Positions 8,485 to 17,034 of a stretch of DNA of 51,185 bases are shown piece by piece. The translations under genes and the position numbers were made by a program. This DNA is from Nostocales cyanobacterium LEGE 11386 (GTDB taxonomy: Bacteria; Cyanobacteriota; Cyanobacteriia; Cyanobacteriales; Nostocaceae), in contig JADEXK010000043.1 in the NCBI GenBank assembly GCA_015207155.1, forward strand, positions 1-51,185. Direction: 5' to 3'. How positions within the stretch are numbered: the first letter of the stretch is position 1; the number at the start of each line of letters is the position of its first letter. The notes under the pieces were generated by a model that searched no databases, had not been told where the DNA came from, and saw nothing but the letters and a program-made list of their open reading frames with translations.

Positions 8485-9213
8485 TTAACACTCCCCGACA
8501 GTAGGCTGAAGCTCTTTTTGTGAATAAACTTCCTGCACCCGTGCCAATTCTAAATCAATGAGATAATCTACAGTCCAGTTACAGCAACGCTGAAGCATAT
8601 GAAATGGGTAGGTATTCGCTACACCAACTACTTGCATTTGTGCTTGTTTTGCCGCTTGGATTCCTGGTAGTGTATCTTCAATTGCTAAACACTCTTGTGG
8701 TTGTAGATGCAAATCGGGATATATTTGATTAAATCTTTCCACTGCTAGCAAATAACCATCGGGTTGGGGTTTACTGGTAGTGATATCATCACCCGCTACA
8801 ATCACTGTAAAATACTCAGCTAGATTAGCGTGTTTAAGTACCATTTCTATTTCTTGACGAATAGCACCACTGACTAAGCCTAGTCTGAGATTACACAATC
8901 GCACCTGATATATTAAGTCTTCTATACCTGGATATAAAGGCAGTTTTTCTAATTTCTCTATTTCCCGCACATAAGCTTGTGCTTTGCGGTGCAGCAACTG
9001 CGTTAAATAGTCTTCGCTAGCAACTCTACCACGGCTAGCGAGCAGTTCTTGAAAACAAGCGCGATCGCTGCGTCCTAAAGAAGCTTGACGCTCACTCACC
9101 TTTTGCGGTTGGAGATTTTCTTGAATGAGAATTTCATCTATCAATTGTAGGTGGATGCGCTCATCGTTAATGATGACACCATTAAAATCAAATAAAACTG
9201 CCTTTAAGCTCAT
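8485..9213 (-). CDS. HAD superfamily hydrolase, beta-phosphoglucomutase-like
   Basis: A 242-residue HAD subfamily IA protein. Motif I is FDFNGVIINDE at residues 8-18, where the usual DxD is DxN (Asp9, Asn11). The motif II region is GLVSGA. The motif III/IV region includes TTSKPQPDGYL and ECLAIEDTLPGIQAAKQAQM. An alpha-helical cap sits between motifs I and II. The substrate is unknown; sugar phosphates and phosphoglycolate are typical for the group. The start ATG overlaps the stop of the upstream methyltransferase gene by four bases (ATGA), so the two are translationally coupled. tRNA-Ala lies immediately downstream. Confidence 0.85.
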   Translation of the reverse strand: MSLKAVLFDFNGVIINDERIHLQLIDEILIQENLQPQKVSERQASLGRSDRACFQELLASRGRVASEDYLTQLLHRKAQAYVREIEKLEKLPLYPGIEDLIYQVRLCNLRLGLVSGAIRQEIEMVLKHANLAEYFTVIVAGDDITTSKPQPDGYLLAVERFNQIYPDLHLQPQECLAIEDTLPGIQAAKQAQMQVVGVANTYPFHMLQRCCNWTVDYLIDLELARVQEVYSQKELQPTVGEC

Positions 9214-10106
9214 GCTATTATGCCAAACACTGGAGATCCGAAGTCCTCCAAATCATTATTATCTATTGTGGTATCTGTCGGTGTTGGTATGTACTGTCTT
9301 GTATGACGGGAAATCGGTTTCACGCCACTAGTTACCTGATTTATCCACCACACATCTTGGGTTCGCACTGCTTCAAAGCCAGCTGCACCCATACTTGCAT
9401 CTAAGCTACCAGCAGCATACTCACGAATATACGGCTCTTCAAATACATCATTGAGCCAATCTAGCTGACGTAAAGTATTTTGGTTACCATCGAGAATCAA
9501 TACCTGTCCACCAGTTACCAGCAATCGGAAGCTTTCCCGCAGAATTGTTTGGCATACTACATTTGGTGTTTCATGAAATAGTAAAGAAGCAGTTATTAAG
9601 TCAAAAGTAGCATCACTGAAACTGGTTTTTTCAGCATTGCCGTGTTGCCAGAGTATATCTACACCAACACTTCTAGCTTTATCTTCTGCTCTTACTAGCA
9701 TATAGGGTGATACATCCAAACCGATAACTTCTGCTTGGGGGAATGCCTGTTTTAGCATCAAGGTAGTGGAACCTGTACCACAGCCTAAATCTAGTATGCG
9801 TCGCGGTTGCACTTTGATAGCATCAATCAAAGTTTGACGTACTACAGTTTCGTTAGGGAATAGAACATATTGGGTAATGGGATCGTAGGAAACCGCAGCA
9901 CTGGGGTTGAGATATCCCCCCTCAATTCCATGAAAGTTTTGGCTACTGTAGTATGAGGGGATAATGACATCAGATATTCGCAAGCGATCGCTCTCTTGCT
10001 CCCAGTCAATACTATCAGCGTAACGCCGCAACTTCTCCTCATCAATCAACAAACGCACTACAGGAGATAGAAAATTTTCCCAAATAGTATCTTGACGTAC
10101 TGCCAT
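9210..10106 (-). CDS. Class I SAM-dependent methyltransferase
   Basis: A 298-residue protein with a Rossmann SAM-binding core at about 103-230. Motif I is ILDLGCGTGSTT (104-115). The acidic end of strand beta2 is VIGLDVSPYM (128-137). A later segment, FDLITASLLFHE, matches motif IV. About 100 residues precede the core and may hold a substrate-binding helical region. The substrate is unknown; similarity in style to UbiE/COQ5-type enzymes does not define it. It is the first gene of a two-gene minus-strand unit with the HAD hydrolase, overlapping it by ATGA. Confidence 0.85.
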   Translation of the reverse strand: MAVRQDTIWENFLSPVVRLLIDEEKLRRYADSIDWEQESDRLRISDVIIPSYYSSQNFHGIEGGYLNPSAAVSYDPITQYVLFPNETVVRQTLIDAIKVQPRRILDLGCGTGSTTLMLKQAFPQAEVIGLDVSPYMLVRAEDKARSVGVDILWQHGNAEKTSFSDATFDLITASLLFHETPNVVCQTILRESFRLLVTGGQVLILDGNQNTLRQLDWLNDVFEEPYIREYAAGSLDASMGAAGFEAVRTQDVWWINQVTSGVKPISRHTRQYIPTPTDTTIDNNDLEDFGSPVFGIIA

Positions 10107-10189
10107 AGGATGGAACCAGAGTCATTTTCTTTACAAATTTTAATTCATCTTATCTGAGACGATCTGCTTTTCTCTGTCAAGCGATCGTG

Positions 10190-10219
10190 TTGACATTAGA
10201 AATACTCCTATATTACAAT
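10190..10219 (+). promoter_or_regulatory. Sigma70-type promoter for rtcB
   Basis: A perfect -35 hexamer TTGACA (10190-10195) is followed after 18 bp by TACAAT (10214-10219). It lies about 110 bp before the rtcB start, in the region divergent from the methyltransferase gene. No other comparable pair is visible in this gap. Confidence 0.6.
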
Positions 10220-10330
10220 TATACTACAAATATTTACTACCTCAAAACTGCAATGTTATTCACAAATTAAAGTATAAAATTTGGCACCTGCGCCTAAATT
10301 TAGGATAAAAAATTTAAAGTAGAGAAAATT

Positions 10331-11512
10331 ATGCCTTACGAAAAGTTAGAAATTACTACACCAGCGCCTGTTTTTTCTTGGGCAAATCATCCTTTAGGAT
10401 CGGAAGAAACCAAGATGGCCAAAAATGTAGCATCGCTACCATTTGTATTTAAGCATGTAGCCTTAATGCCAGATGTTCACTTAGGTAAAGGTGCTTTGGT
10501 AGGTTCTGTAATTGCCACCAAAGAAGCAATCATCCCGGCTGCTGTGGGAGTGGATATTGGTTGCGGTATGTGTGCTATCAAAACTCCATTTACTGCTGAA
10601 CAACTGGAAGGCAAGTTAAAGAAAATTCGTTTGGATATTGAAGCAGCAATTCCCACTGGTTTTAATGAAAATAAAGATGTGGAAAAATCTGCCGCCAATT
10701 GGCAACGCTGGCGTGATTTTTCTGATTTACATCCGGGTGTGCAAGATTTGCAACGCAAAGCAATGAAACAAATGGGTTCTCTTGGTGGCGGAAATCATTT
10801 TATTGAAGTCTGCCTCGATACAGAAAACCAAGTTTGGCTAATGTTGCATTCTGGTTCGCGCAACATTGGGAACAAGTTAGCTCAATGCCATATTCACACA
10901 GCTAAAGAATTAGCCAAAATGGCAGGTAATAAATTGCCTGATCCCGATTTGTCTTATTTTGTAGCTGGTACGCGAGAATTTCAAGCATACTGGCATGATT
11001 TGCAGTGGGCGCAAGATTACGCACGTTTCAACCGTGATGTGATGATGGCGCGTTTCCAGCACATCATCGAGAAGCACCTAGCGGGTGGAAAGGCCACTAA
11101 ACCCTTATTACAGGTAAATTGTCATCACAATTACGCCGAAAAAGAAGTGCATTTTGACGAAGATGTATATGTTACTCGCAAGGGTGCAGTACGCGCACAA
11201 ACTGAAGACTATGGCATTATTCCTGGTTCAATGGGAGCAAAATCTTTCATTGTTAAGGGTAAAGGTAATGCCCATAGTTTCTGTTCTTGTAGTCATGGTG
11301 CGGGGCGTTTGTTATCTAGAAATAAAGCCAAAAATGTCTACACACTTGATGATTTGATTACCCAAACTCAAGGTGTAGAATGCCGCAAAGATACAGGTGT
11401 TTTAGATGAAATTCCTGGTGCTTATAAACCGATAGATCAAGTGATGGAAAATCAAGCGGATCTAGTTGAGGTTGTCGCCACACTCAAGCAAGTTGTTTGT
11501 GTTAAAGGTTAA
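10331..11512 (+). CDS. rtcB: RNA-splicing ligase RtcB
   Basis: A GTP- and manganese-dependent ligase that joins 2',3'-cyclic phosphate (or 3'-phosphate) and 5'-OH RNA ends. The length of 393 residues is near the bacterial norm. Characteristic segments appear in order: MPDVHLGKGALVGS, VGVDIGCGMCAIKT, GSLGGGNHFIEVC, MLHSGSRNIGN, VNCHHNYAE, GSMGAKSFIVKGKGN and SCSHGAGRLLSRNKA. The last carries the His that is guanylylated in the family. No RNA cyclase (rtcA) or archease gene is adjacent. It has its own promoter and a strong terminator, so it is probably monocistronic. Confidence 0.95.
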   Translation: MPYEKLEITTPAPVFSWANHPLGSEETKMAKNVASLPFVFKHVALMPDVHLGKGALVGSVIATKEAIIPAAVGVDIGCGMCAIKTPFTAEQLEGKLKKIRLDIEAAIPTGFNENKDVEKSAANWQRWRDFSDLHPGVQDLQRKAMKQMGSLGGGNHFIEVCLDTENQVWLMLHSGSRNIGNKLAQCHIHTAKELAKMAGNKLPDPDLSYFVAGTREFQAYWHDLQWAQDYARFNRDVMMARFQHIIEKHLAGGKATKPLLQVNCHHNYAEKEVHFDEDVYVTRKGAVRAQTEDYGIIPGSMGAKSFIVKGKGNAHSFCSCSHGAGRLLSRNKAKNVYTLDDLITQTQGVECRKDTGVLDEIPGAYKPIDQVMENQADLVEVVATLKQVVCVKG

Positions 11513-11520
11513 ATTAATTT

Positions 11521-11551
11521 AAGTGGGCATTGCCCACTTTTTTATTTTTTA
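11521..11551 (+). terminator. Intrinsic terminator of rtcB
   Basis: A perfect 8-bp stem AAGTGGGC/GCCCACTT with a three-base loop is followed by a T-rich tail, eight bases after the rtcB stop. Confidence 0.9.
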
Positions 11552-11688
11552 AACAGGCGATAAAAAAATAATTACATCAGGAATGCGCTCGTTAAAAGAC
11601 AGCCCACAATTGGCGTAGTGTGTACTAATTACTTCAGTACTTCCTACCTTTTTAATTTACTCAGCACTCAGCACTCAGTAAGGTTGAG

Positions 11689-12780
11689 CTAAAATCCCAT
11701 TGCTTTAGCTACAGCGTGTAGTTCTGCATCAATGCCTTGTTTAAATTGACTGTGGCTGTGTTTAATGGCTGTATCTGGATCTTTAAGACCATTACCAGTG
11801 AGGACACAAACTACTGTCGCCCCCGTAGGAACTTGATCTTTGACTTGTAATAACCCAGCAACAGATGCAGCACTAGCAGGTTCGCAGAAAATGCCTTCAG
11901 ATGCTGCCAAAAGTCTATACGCATCCAAAATCTCTGCGTCGGTAACGGCTTTGAAGCTGCCTTGACTGGCAGATTGGGCAGCGATCGCTTTATCCCAGCT
12001 AGCAGGGTTACCAATGCGAATTGCTGTAGCTATGGTTTCGGGATGGGTTACTGGTTGACCATTTACTAAGGGGGCTGCACCTGCTGCTTGGAATCCCATC
12101 ATCCGGGGCAGGCGATCGCATTTACCGGCTTGATGATATTGACAAAATCCCATCCAATATGCTGTGATATTTCCCGCATTTCCTACCGGGATGCACAACC
12201 AGTCTGGGGCATTACCTAGGGCATCCACAACTTCAAATGCTCCTGTTTTTTGTCCTTCTAGACGGTAGGGATTCACGGAATTGACTAAAGTGATAGGATA
12301 GCTTTCTGCCATCTCGCGCACAATTTCTAGGGCGCGGTCAAAATTACCTTTAATTGCCAGAACTTCTGCGCCATATAGCAAAGCCTGTGCCAATTTGCCT
12401 AAAGCCACATAACCATCGGGGATGAGTACAAAGGCATTCATCCCGCCACGTCTGGCATAAGCGGCGGCGGCGGCGGAAGTATTGCCTGTACTAGCACAAA
12501 TCACTGCCTTAGCCCCTGCTTCCTTCGCCTTGGAAATAGCCATCGTCATCCCCCGGTCTTTGAAGCTACCAGTGGGGTTAAGACCATCGTATTTTACAAA
12601 CACACGTACTTGTCTGCCAATACGTTCTGCGATCGCCGGTACCGGAATCAAGGGAGTATTGCCCTCTAGTAAGGTAACAACAGGCGTTTGATCGCTCACA
12701 GGCAAGTACTCGCGATAGGCTTCTATCAGTCCGGGCCAGGATTGGCGATGAGATTTAGCAACAGACAAACTCACAGTCAC
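11689..12780 (-). CDS. thrC: Threonine synthase
   Basis: A PLP enzyme converting O-phosphohomoserine to threonine. The 363-residue length fits the short bacterial class. LEGNTPLIPVP (38-48) and NPTGSFKDRGMTMA (68-81) are family motifs; Lys74 is the Schiff-base lysine. ASTGNTSAAAAAYA binds the PLP phosphate. VGNAGNITAYWMGF and VLTGNGLKD follow in the C-terminal half. The start ATG is at 12780. No homoserine kinase or dehydrogenase gene is adjacent. Confidence 0.95.
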   Translation of the reverse strand: MTVSLSVAKSHRQSWPGLIEAYREYLPVSDQTPVVTLLEGNTPLIPVPAIAERIGRQVRVFVKYDGLNPTGSFKDRGMTMAISKAKEAGAKAVICASTGNTSAAAAAYARRGGMNAFVLIPDGYVALGKLAQALLYGAEVLAIKGNFDRALEIVREMAESYPITLVNSVNPYRLEGQKTGAFEVVDALGNAPDWLCIPVGNAGNITAYWMGFCQYHQAGKCDRLPRMMGFQAAGAAPLVNGQPVTHPETIATAIRIGNPASWDKAIAAQSASQGSFKAVTDAEILDAYRLLAASEGIFCEPASAASVAGLLQVKDQVPTGATVVCVLTGNGLKDPDTAIKHSHSQFKQGIDAELHAVAKAMGF

Positions 12781-13265
12781 GGGTTTTAAAACTTTTTAAC
12801 TAAGGATTGGCGATGAGAAAGAGCAGGATGACGAAGACAAAGAAAGTTAATTTCTCCTTTTCGGTTCCTATTTTCCAGATTTTTCATTCTAGAAGAATAT
12901 TATCTCCTGTGGTGCCAGTGTCTTAACTGATGATTTTTATTTTATGTGGAACGTCAGTTTATCATAACTGCCAATAGGGGCAGATGGGCAGGGGAGCGGG
13001 GGTGCAGAAGAAGTAAGAGCTTCCTCATCTACCTCTTCTTTGACTCAGCACTCAGCACTCAGCACTCAGCACTCAGCATTCAGCACTCAGCACTCAGCAC
13101 TTTTTAAGTACGGAACACAGGTTTCATAATCGCAGTCACTTATGAAAACACCAGTAACCTATTAGAGTAAATGATTGAAAGTATACAATCATTTAACAAA
13201 CCTTAAACTTACATTATTATAATATTTACTAATGGTGTGAGTTGAGTTGTGGATTTTAGTTAACA
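12781..13265. other. Intergenic region with heptamer repeat, no gene seen
   Basis: Apart from the ACTCAGC tandem repeat at 13043-13100, this 485-bp region shows a G-rich stretch at about 12975-13010 and AT-rich sequence before the next small gene. No RNA gene or convincing small frame is seen. Confidence 0.5.
13043..13100. repeat. Heptameric tandem repeat (ACTCAGC)8
   Basis: Eight head-to-tail copies of ACTCAGC are present; the sixth is ATTCAGC. A two- to three-copy version is also present at about 11654-11678 after rtcB. Such 7-nt repeats are typical of Nostoc intergenic DNA and are variable between strains. Confidence 0.9.
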
Positions 13266-13457
13266 ATGCCTACCTATTCATCTAGTGTTTCTGAACGCCA
13301 CTCCCAGACTCTCTGGGTTAGCGATTTAACAAAGTCTTATTATCAAGATGACCAACAAGCGAAGTTTCAACACCTGCAAGCAGAGATAGATTCTCTGTTA
13401 CAACAATTACAAAACCTGAAAGAGCAACGGCTAGCAGATCATAACCAAGAAGAATAA
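13266..13457 (+). CDS. Small coiled-coil protein, unknown function
   Basis: A 63-residue protein. Its second half is a predicted coiled coil, with Leu/hydrophobic heptads through HLQAEIDSLLQQLQNLKEQR (about 36-55). The N-terminal half is polar, with LWVSDLTKSYYQD. No signal or membrane segment is seen. Small coiled-coil proteins like this are conserved in filamentous cyanobacteria, but I know of no assigned function. It is convergent with the large membrane protein gene that ends 44 bp downstream. Confidence 0.65.
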   Translation: MPTYSSSVSERHSQTLWVSDLTKSYYQDDQQAKFQHLQAEIDSLLQQLQNLKEQRLADHNQEE

Positions 13458-13500
13458 ACTACTTGTCATGACAGCGATCGCCAGCAGTTCTATAGTTGTG

Positions 13501-15810
13501 CTATTCAAAGCGTTGATGCTGATCTGACCAACGCTGCAAGCTGTATTTATTAGCATTCTCTACTAATAAAGCTAGAGATTGACTGTTTGAAAGTTTGGCG
13601 ATCGCTACTAGTGCTTGTCGGGAACTTTTTTGAAAATCTGTATATATAACCTTACCACTGTCAGACAAGATGAGGGTACGAGGACGGTACGGATTTTTGT
13701 CTAATTTCTGAGTTCCTAAGTTAATATTCCTCAGAGAAGCAATGGCATCTGCTGAAATAGTTAGTACTGTTTCCGGCTGAGTATTATTTGTTAAATCAAT
13801 CATCTGCACTGGCCAGTCACTGAGTTGTGCTTGAATCTGCAAAAAGCTAGGCACATCACCAATAGGAATTTGTCCAGATTCTTGTAAAGAACGCCATACA
13901 ATCGCCAACATAGCCTCTACATCTTGGGGATTTTGTTCATAGAGTTCTTTTAGAGTAATAGGAGATGGCTGCACCCATTCCAGCGCTGCATTTGTCAGGG
14001 CTAGAGGTCTCGGTTGGAGAGTATGATTTTGATGTCCAGAAATTTTTTGTCCAGATGCCAATAGTTGCAAAACTCCATTTCGCCACTGTACCCCTTTAAT
14101 AGTGGCTGAGGTGATTTGCTGTTCTCCATTTGGTAGCCAGACAATTATTTGCATCACAGGGTCGAAATTAATTCCCAAAGTTGCCCAAAAAAACTCGGCT
14201 GGGGAATTTTTGGGAGGTTGCAAATTCTTAAAGGGAAAACTTAACCAGCGTTTGCCGTCATGAAAGGCACTTACTTCTACACGATACCAAATGTGATTGT
14301 CTGGGATTGTGAAATCTGCGTTGATATCTGGTTGCAACCACTCGGCGGGCTGAATTTGCGAGATGGGTTGTACTGCACCCACTATCTGACTAGGATGATT
14401 AGCCGAGATTTGCGACTTTGCTACCTCACCCTTGAGTTGTGCTAATAAACCTTGAACATAGGCAAGAGTGGCTTGTCTAACTTGTGGTTGGGACTTCAAC
14501 CAGGAATTGGCACGTCCTTCACCTTGCTGAACGGCTAAAATCAAAGCTGCCCAAGCTTGCACGTCTTGTCTATTTGGATTAACTCTCAATGCTGCTACTG
14601 TGCGATTCCATAACCGTCCGGTATCTGCTTTCAGGAGAGTGGCGATTTCTTGGGCATTTTGGGGCGATGCTGTAAACACCTGTAAAGCTTTTGCCCAGCG
14701 ACCATCAATCAACTCTGCTAGTACTTGTTGACTGGGACTCGCCCAATTTTTCTCTGCTTGAGCTTTAGTCAGTTGGGAGTGCAAATGGATCAGATCAATT
14801 TGCGCTTGGGCCGTTGCTGGTAAAACTCCTTTTCGCTGTTTCTGAATAAATTGCAACCACTCCCAAGCTGGTGTCCATAATCCATTACGAGCAATCAACA
14901 AGGCATTTTGGTAATTAGCATCCTGAATTGCTGGTGATTTGAGGGAAATTTCTTCTAATTGAATAGGGTTGAGATAAAATTTAGTCGATTGGACTTGGTA
15001 AATACTTAACTGGGGTTCTAAACTTACTGTTTGATCAATAACTAGCTCGTTCGCACCCCCACCAGTTACCTGTTGCCATTTGGGTAATTGTCCGTTGGGA
15101 TTTTTCCAGGATAACAACTGTTGGAGGTTAGTACGTTGGGGATTGTAGTAGATAATTCTACCGTAAGCGATCGCACTAGTTGCTTGTTGACGCTGACCAT
15201 GCAAATAAAACCACACTCCTGGTGATGGTGCGCCATTTTCACAGCGTTTGATTTCAGTTAATGGTAAATACTCTTCTGAGGTTGCATCGCTTAAAGATTC
15301 TTCTGTCCCAGTTATGGGTAGTTGAGTTGCCAGATAATAGTACTTTTCGGGCTGCGATGAAAATTTTAAATCTTCTGAGCGCTGGTAAACTCTCAGTTCC
15401 ACAATTTCTTGACAGTCAGACTGGCAATTAGGTCGCTGCTGAAAAACTGGTAGTAAAAACGAGTGTTCCCCGTTATCTAGAGGTAGGGTTTCCCCAGCTA
15501 TTTGTGGTTTACTCAAACTTTCTTGAATTTGTTTGAGGCTTTGGGGGCGATCGCTATTATTCAGAGGAATTTGCACCCATTCTGGTAAAAATTTATTTAC
15601 CCAGCCCACTTGTTCGGGATTGAATATAAAAAGAATGCTTATCCAGGCAAAAGCCGTAATTAATCCAGCACTGCTCAACAAAAGAGCGATCGCTAGCGTT
15701 GACAATAGCCAACCCTTCTTTGGAGAATTTTGCCGAAGTTTTGAGGAGACGCGTTTGTTCGCATCTACATGAGGATTTCGTTTAGCAGATTTTCGCCAGC
15801 GATTTACCAT
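13501..15810 (-). CDS. Large membrane-anchored protein of unknown function
   Basis: A 769-residue protein. Residues 1-33 are very basic (many Lys/Arg) and cytoplasmic in character. One transmembrane helix follows at about 34-62 (LLSTLAIALLLSSAGLITAF). The remaining 700 residues are probably periplasmic. They include Pro/Gln-rich segments, a Cys pair (CQSDC, about residue 129) and a middle alpha-helical region that looks like degenerate tandem helical repeats (about 300-450). I do not recognise a named domain. The gene is divergent from the double-glycine peptide genes. No partner gene suggests a function. Confidence 0.75.
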   Translation of the reverse strand: MVNRWRKSAKRNPHVDANKRVSSKLRQNSPKKGWLLSTLAIALLLSSAGLITAFAWISILFIFNPEQVGWVNKFLPEWVQIPLNNSDRPQSLKQIQESLSKPQIAGETLPLDNGEHSFLLPVFQQRPNCQSDCQEIVELRVYQRSEDLKFSSQPEKYYYLATQLPITGTEESLSDATSEEYLPLTEIKRCENGAPSPGVWFYLHGQRQQATSAIAYGRIIYYNPQRTNLQQLLSWKNPNGQLPKWQQVTGGGANELVIDQTVSLEPQLSIYQVQSTKFYLNPIQLEEISLKSPAIQDANYQNALLIARNGLWTPAWEWLQFIQKQRKGVLPATAQAQIDLIHLHSQLTKAQAEKNWASPSQQVLAELIDGRWAKALQVFTASPQNAQEIATLLKADTGRLWNRTVAALRVNPNRQDVQAWAALILAVQQGEGRANSWLKSQPQVRQATLAYVQGLLAQLKGEVAKSQISANHPSQIVGAVQPISQIQPAEWLQPDINADFTIPDNHIWYRVEVSAFHDGKRWLSFPFKNLQPPKNSPAEFFWATLGINFDPVMQIIVWLPNGEQQITSATIKGVQWRNGVLQLLASGQKISGHQNHTLQPRPLALTNAALEWVQPSPITLKELYEQNPQDVEAMLAIVWRSLQESGQIPIGDVPSFLQIQAQLSDWPVQMIDLTNNTQPETVLTISADAIASLRNINLGTQKLDKNPYRPRTLILSDSGKVIYTDFQKSSRQALVAIAKLSNSQSLALLVENANKYSLQRWSDQHQRFE

Positions 15811-15983
15811 TTTAGTTCTCAGTTAAGCCAGAGAGTATGTTTTTGCTTGTTATTGTTTCTTTTATACTCCCGCTTTCATGATATTGCCTAGAAGCTTTTC
15901 AGATTAAGCTTCCCTAACTAAATTTTTTTAAGTCAATTTACAGAAATATTTCTATATTCCTTACTAGCATTTCTGAATAAATT

Positions 15984-16026
15984 CATAAATCAAAAGGTAG
16001 AACCTAATTCTCTCTTTTGATTTATG
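15984..16026. promoter_or_regulatory. 13-bp inverted repeat in a divergent promoter region
   Basis: CATAAATCAAAAG (15984-15996) and CTTTTGATTTATG (16014-16026) are perfect reverse complements with a 17-bp spacer. They lie between the divergently transcribed membrane-protein gene and the first peptide gene. No T-run follows on either strand, so an operator or mRNA leader hairpin is more likely than a terminator. Confidence 0.4.
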
Positions 16027-16099
16027 TATTTATAACAAACTTTTCTTATAGTCAAGTGAAGGTGATTATCACCTGATCAAGTAAGTGAGGTAATTAATT

Positions 16100-16324
16100 A
16101 TGTCAAAGCAAATCGGTGCATTGGATTTACTTGTGGAGTTATCCATAGAAGAACAGCAGCTTCTATCTGGGGGACAAGACACTCCTGGAGGAGTTCCCGA
16201 TGACTTACAGGAGCCAGATACTGAAGAACCTTTGGAAAATGGCGATGTTCCAATTCCTGAAGAAAGAAATGGACGAAGAAATCGACGAAGAAATCGACGA
16301 TCTAGTCTAATTCCCCAATCATAG
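16100..16324 (+). CDS. Double-glycine leader peptide (RiPP/bacteriocin-like precursor 1)
   Basis: A 74-residue peptide. The first 25 residues fit a class II bacteriocin-type leader: LVELSIEEQQLLSGG, with the GG pair at 24-25 where C39-type peptidases cut. The 49-residue putative core has no Cys. It begins QDTPGGVPDD, is strongly acidic to about residue 55, then strongly basic (RRNRRRNRRSS). GAGG lies 10 bases ahead of the ATG. No maturation enzyme, ABC exporter or immunity gene is nearby, so processing would rely on genes elsewhere. A secreted, non-antibiotic peptide is an equally good reading. Confidence 0.65.
   Translation: MSKQIGALDLLVELSIEEQQLLSGGQDTPGGVPDDLQEPDTEEPLENGDVPIPEERNGRRNRRRNRRSSLIPQS
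16264..16299 (+). repeat. Three 12-bp tandem repeats coding Arg-rich tail
   Basis: AAGAAATGGACG, AAGAAATCGACG and AAGAAATCGACG lie head to tail within the first peptide gene. They encode the RNGR/RRNR units of the core. Confidence 0.85.
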
Positions 16325-16558
16325 TACTAATACTAGATGCTATGGGTATGTTTTTCAGTTGGGGAATACTTGTGCATCAAATCTTCGTTCTAGGTAATAG
16401 CAGTAAATCATCTTATACATTAGAAAACCTAGAGCAGTTACAAGGAGATAAGAAGAGCTAGTTAGCTTATTAAAACGCAACCAAGTTTTGAGAAAGTTAA
16501 GTTAGTTTCTTCTGTGTTTTGAATCATTTAATACATCCCTACCAAAGGAGTTCTCAAA

Positions 16559-16792
16559 ATGATTGCTAACTTTTCTTATGTTGACGAAATTTCTCCTAGT
16601 CAAGCTGAAACTATTTCGGGAGGGTATCGAGTACAATGGGGAAGGAACAGATATAATGTTGAGCCTAGTGATAAGGTTGACGGTGATTGGACTATTATCT
16701 GGGTAAGAACACGACCATCACGTGGACGTACACCCGATATCTTTACCTATTCAGCCGAAAGAATTGATTCTCCTGATCCTGGCATTCGCTAA
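16559..16792 (+). CDS. Double-glycine leader peptide (RiPP/bacteriocin-like precursor 2)
   Basis: A 77-residue peptide with the leader-like segment DEISPSQAETISGG; the GG pair is at 21-22. The 55-residue putative core begins YRVQWGRNRYN, is rich in Arg, Trp and Tyr, and lacks Cys. A good ribosome binding site (AAGGAG) lies just ahead of the ATG. The leader resembles the first peptide in design but the core does not. This pattern is seen in multi-precursor natural-product families. No modification gene is adjacent. It is followed by a hairpin at 16824. Confidence 0.6.
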   Translation: MIANFSYVDEISPSQAETISGGYRVQWGRNRYNVEPSDKVDGDWTIIWVRTRPSRGRTPDIFTYSAERIDSPDPGIR

Positions 16793-16821
16793 CTTTAAAT
16801 TCTGTTAAAACCATTGCGTAA

Positions 16822-17034
16822 TTAGATGCCTAAGTCAAGAGGGTGACTTCCTGATTTAGGCATCTGGCTATGTTTTCTAGTATTCTCGACACAGGCTGTT
16901 AGTACTGAATACTGTAGGCGAAATTGTTGAGCAAGCTGATGAGTTTGCTGGATGACTAATTCTTGTCCATGCTCATACGTTGCGGCATCAAACAGGTTAT
17001 TATTTGGCGAATTGAGGCACTGATACCTGAACAA
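16822..17034 (-). pseudogene. Possible small protein or gene fragment, unknown
   Basis: A 70-codon minus-strand frame with a protein-like composition in its first 55 residues (ATYEHGQELVIQQTHQLAQQ looks like an amphipathic helix). Its last residues are encoded by the 16824-16865 hairpin, which suggests that the original end is lost. I do not recognise a family. It may be a remnant; confidence is low. Confidence 0.25.
16824..16865 (+). terminator. Hairpin after the second peptide gene
   Basis: AGATGCCTAA pairs with TTAGGCATCT (10 bp). An inner AAGTCA/TGACTT can extend the structure. No T-run follows closely, so termination strength is uncertain. It may also stabilise the mRNA 3' end. Confidence 0.4.
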
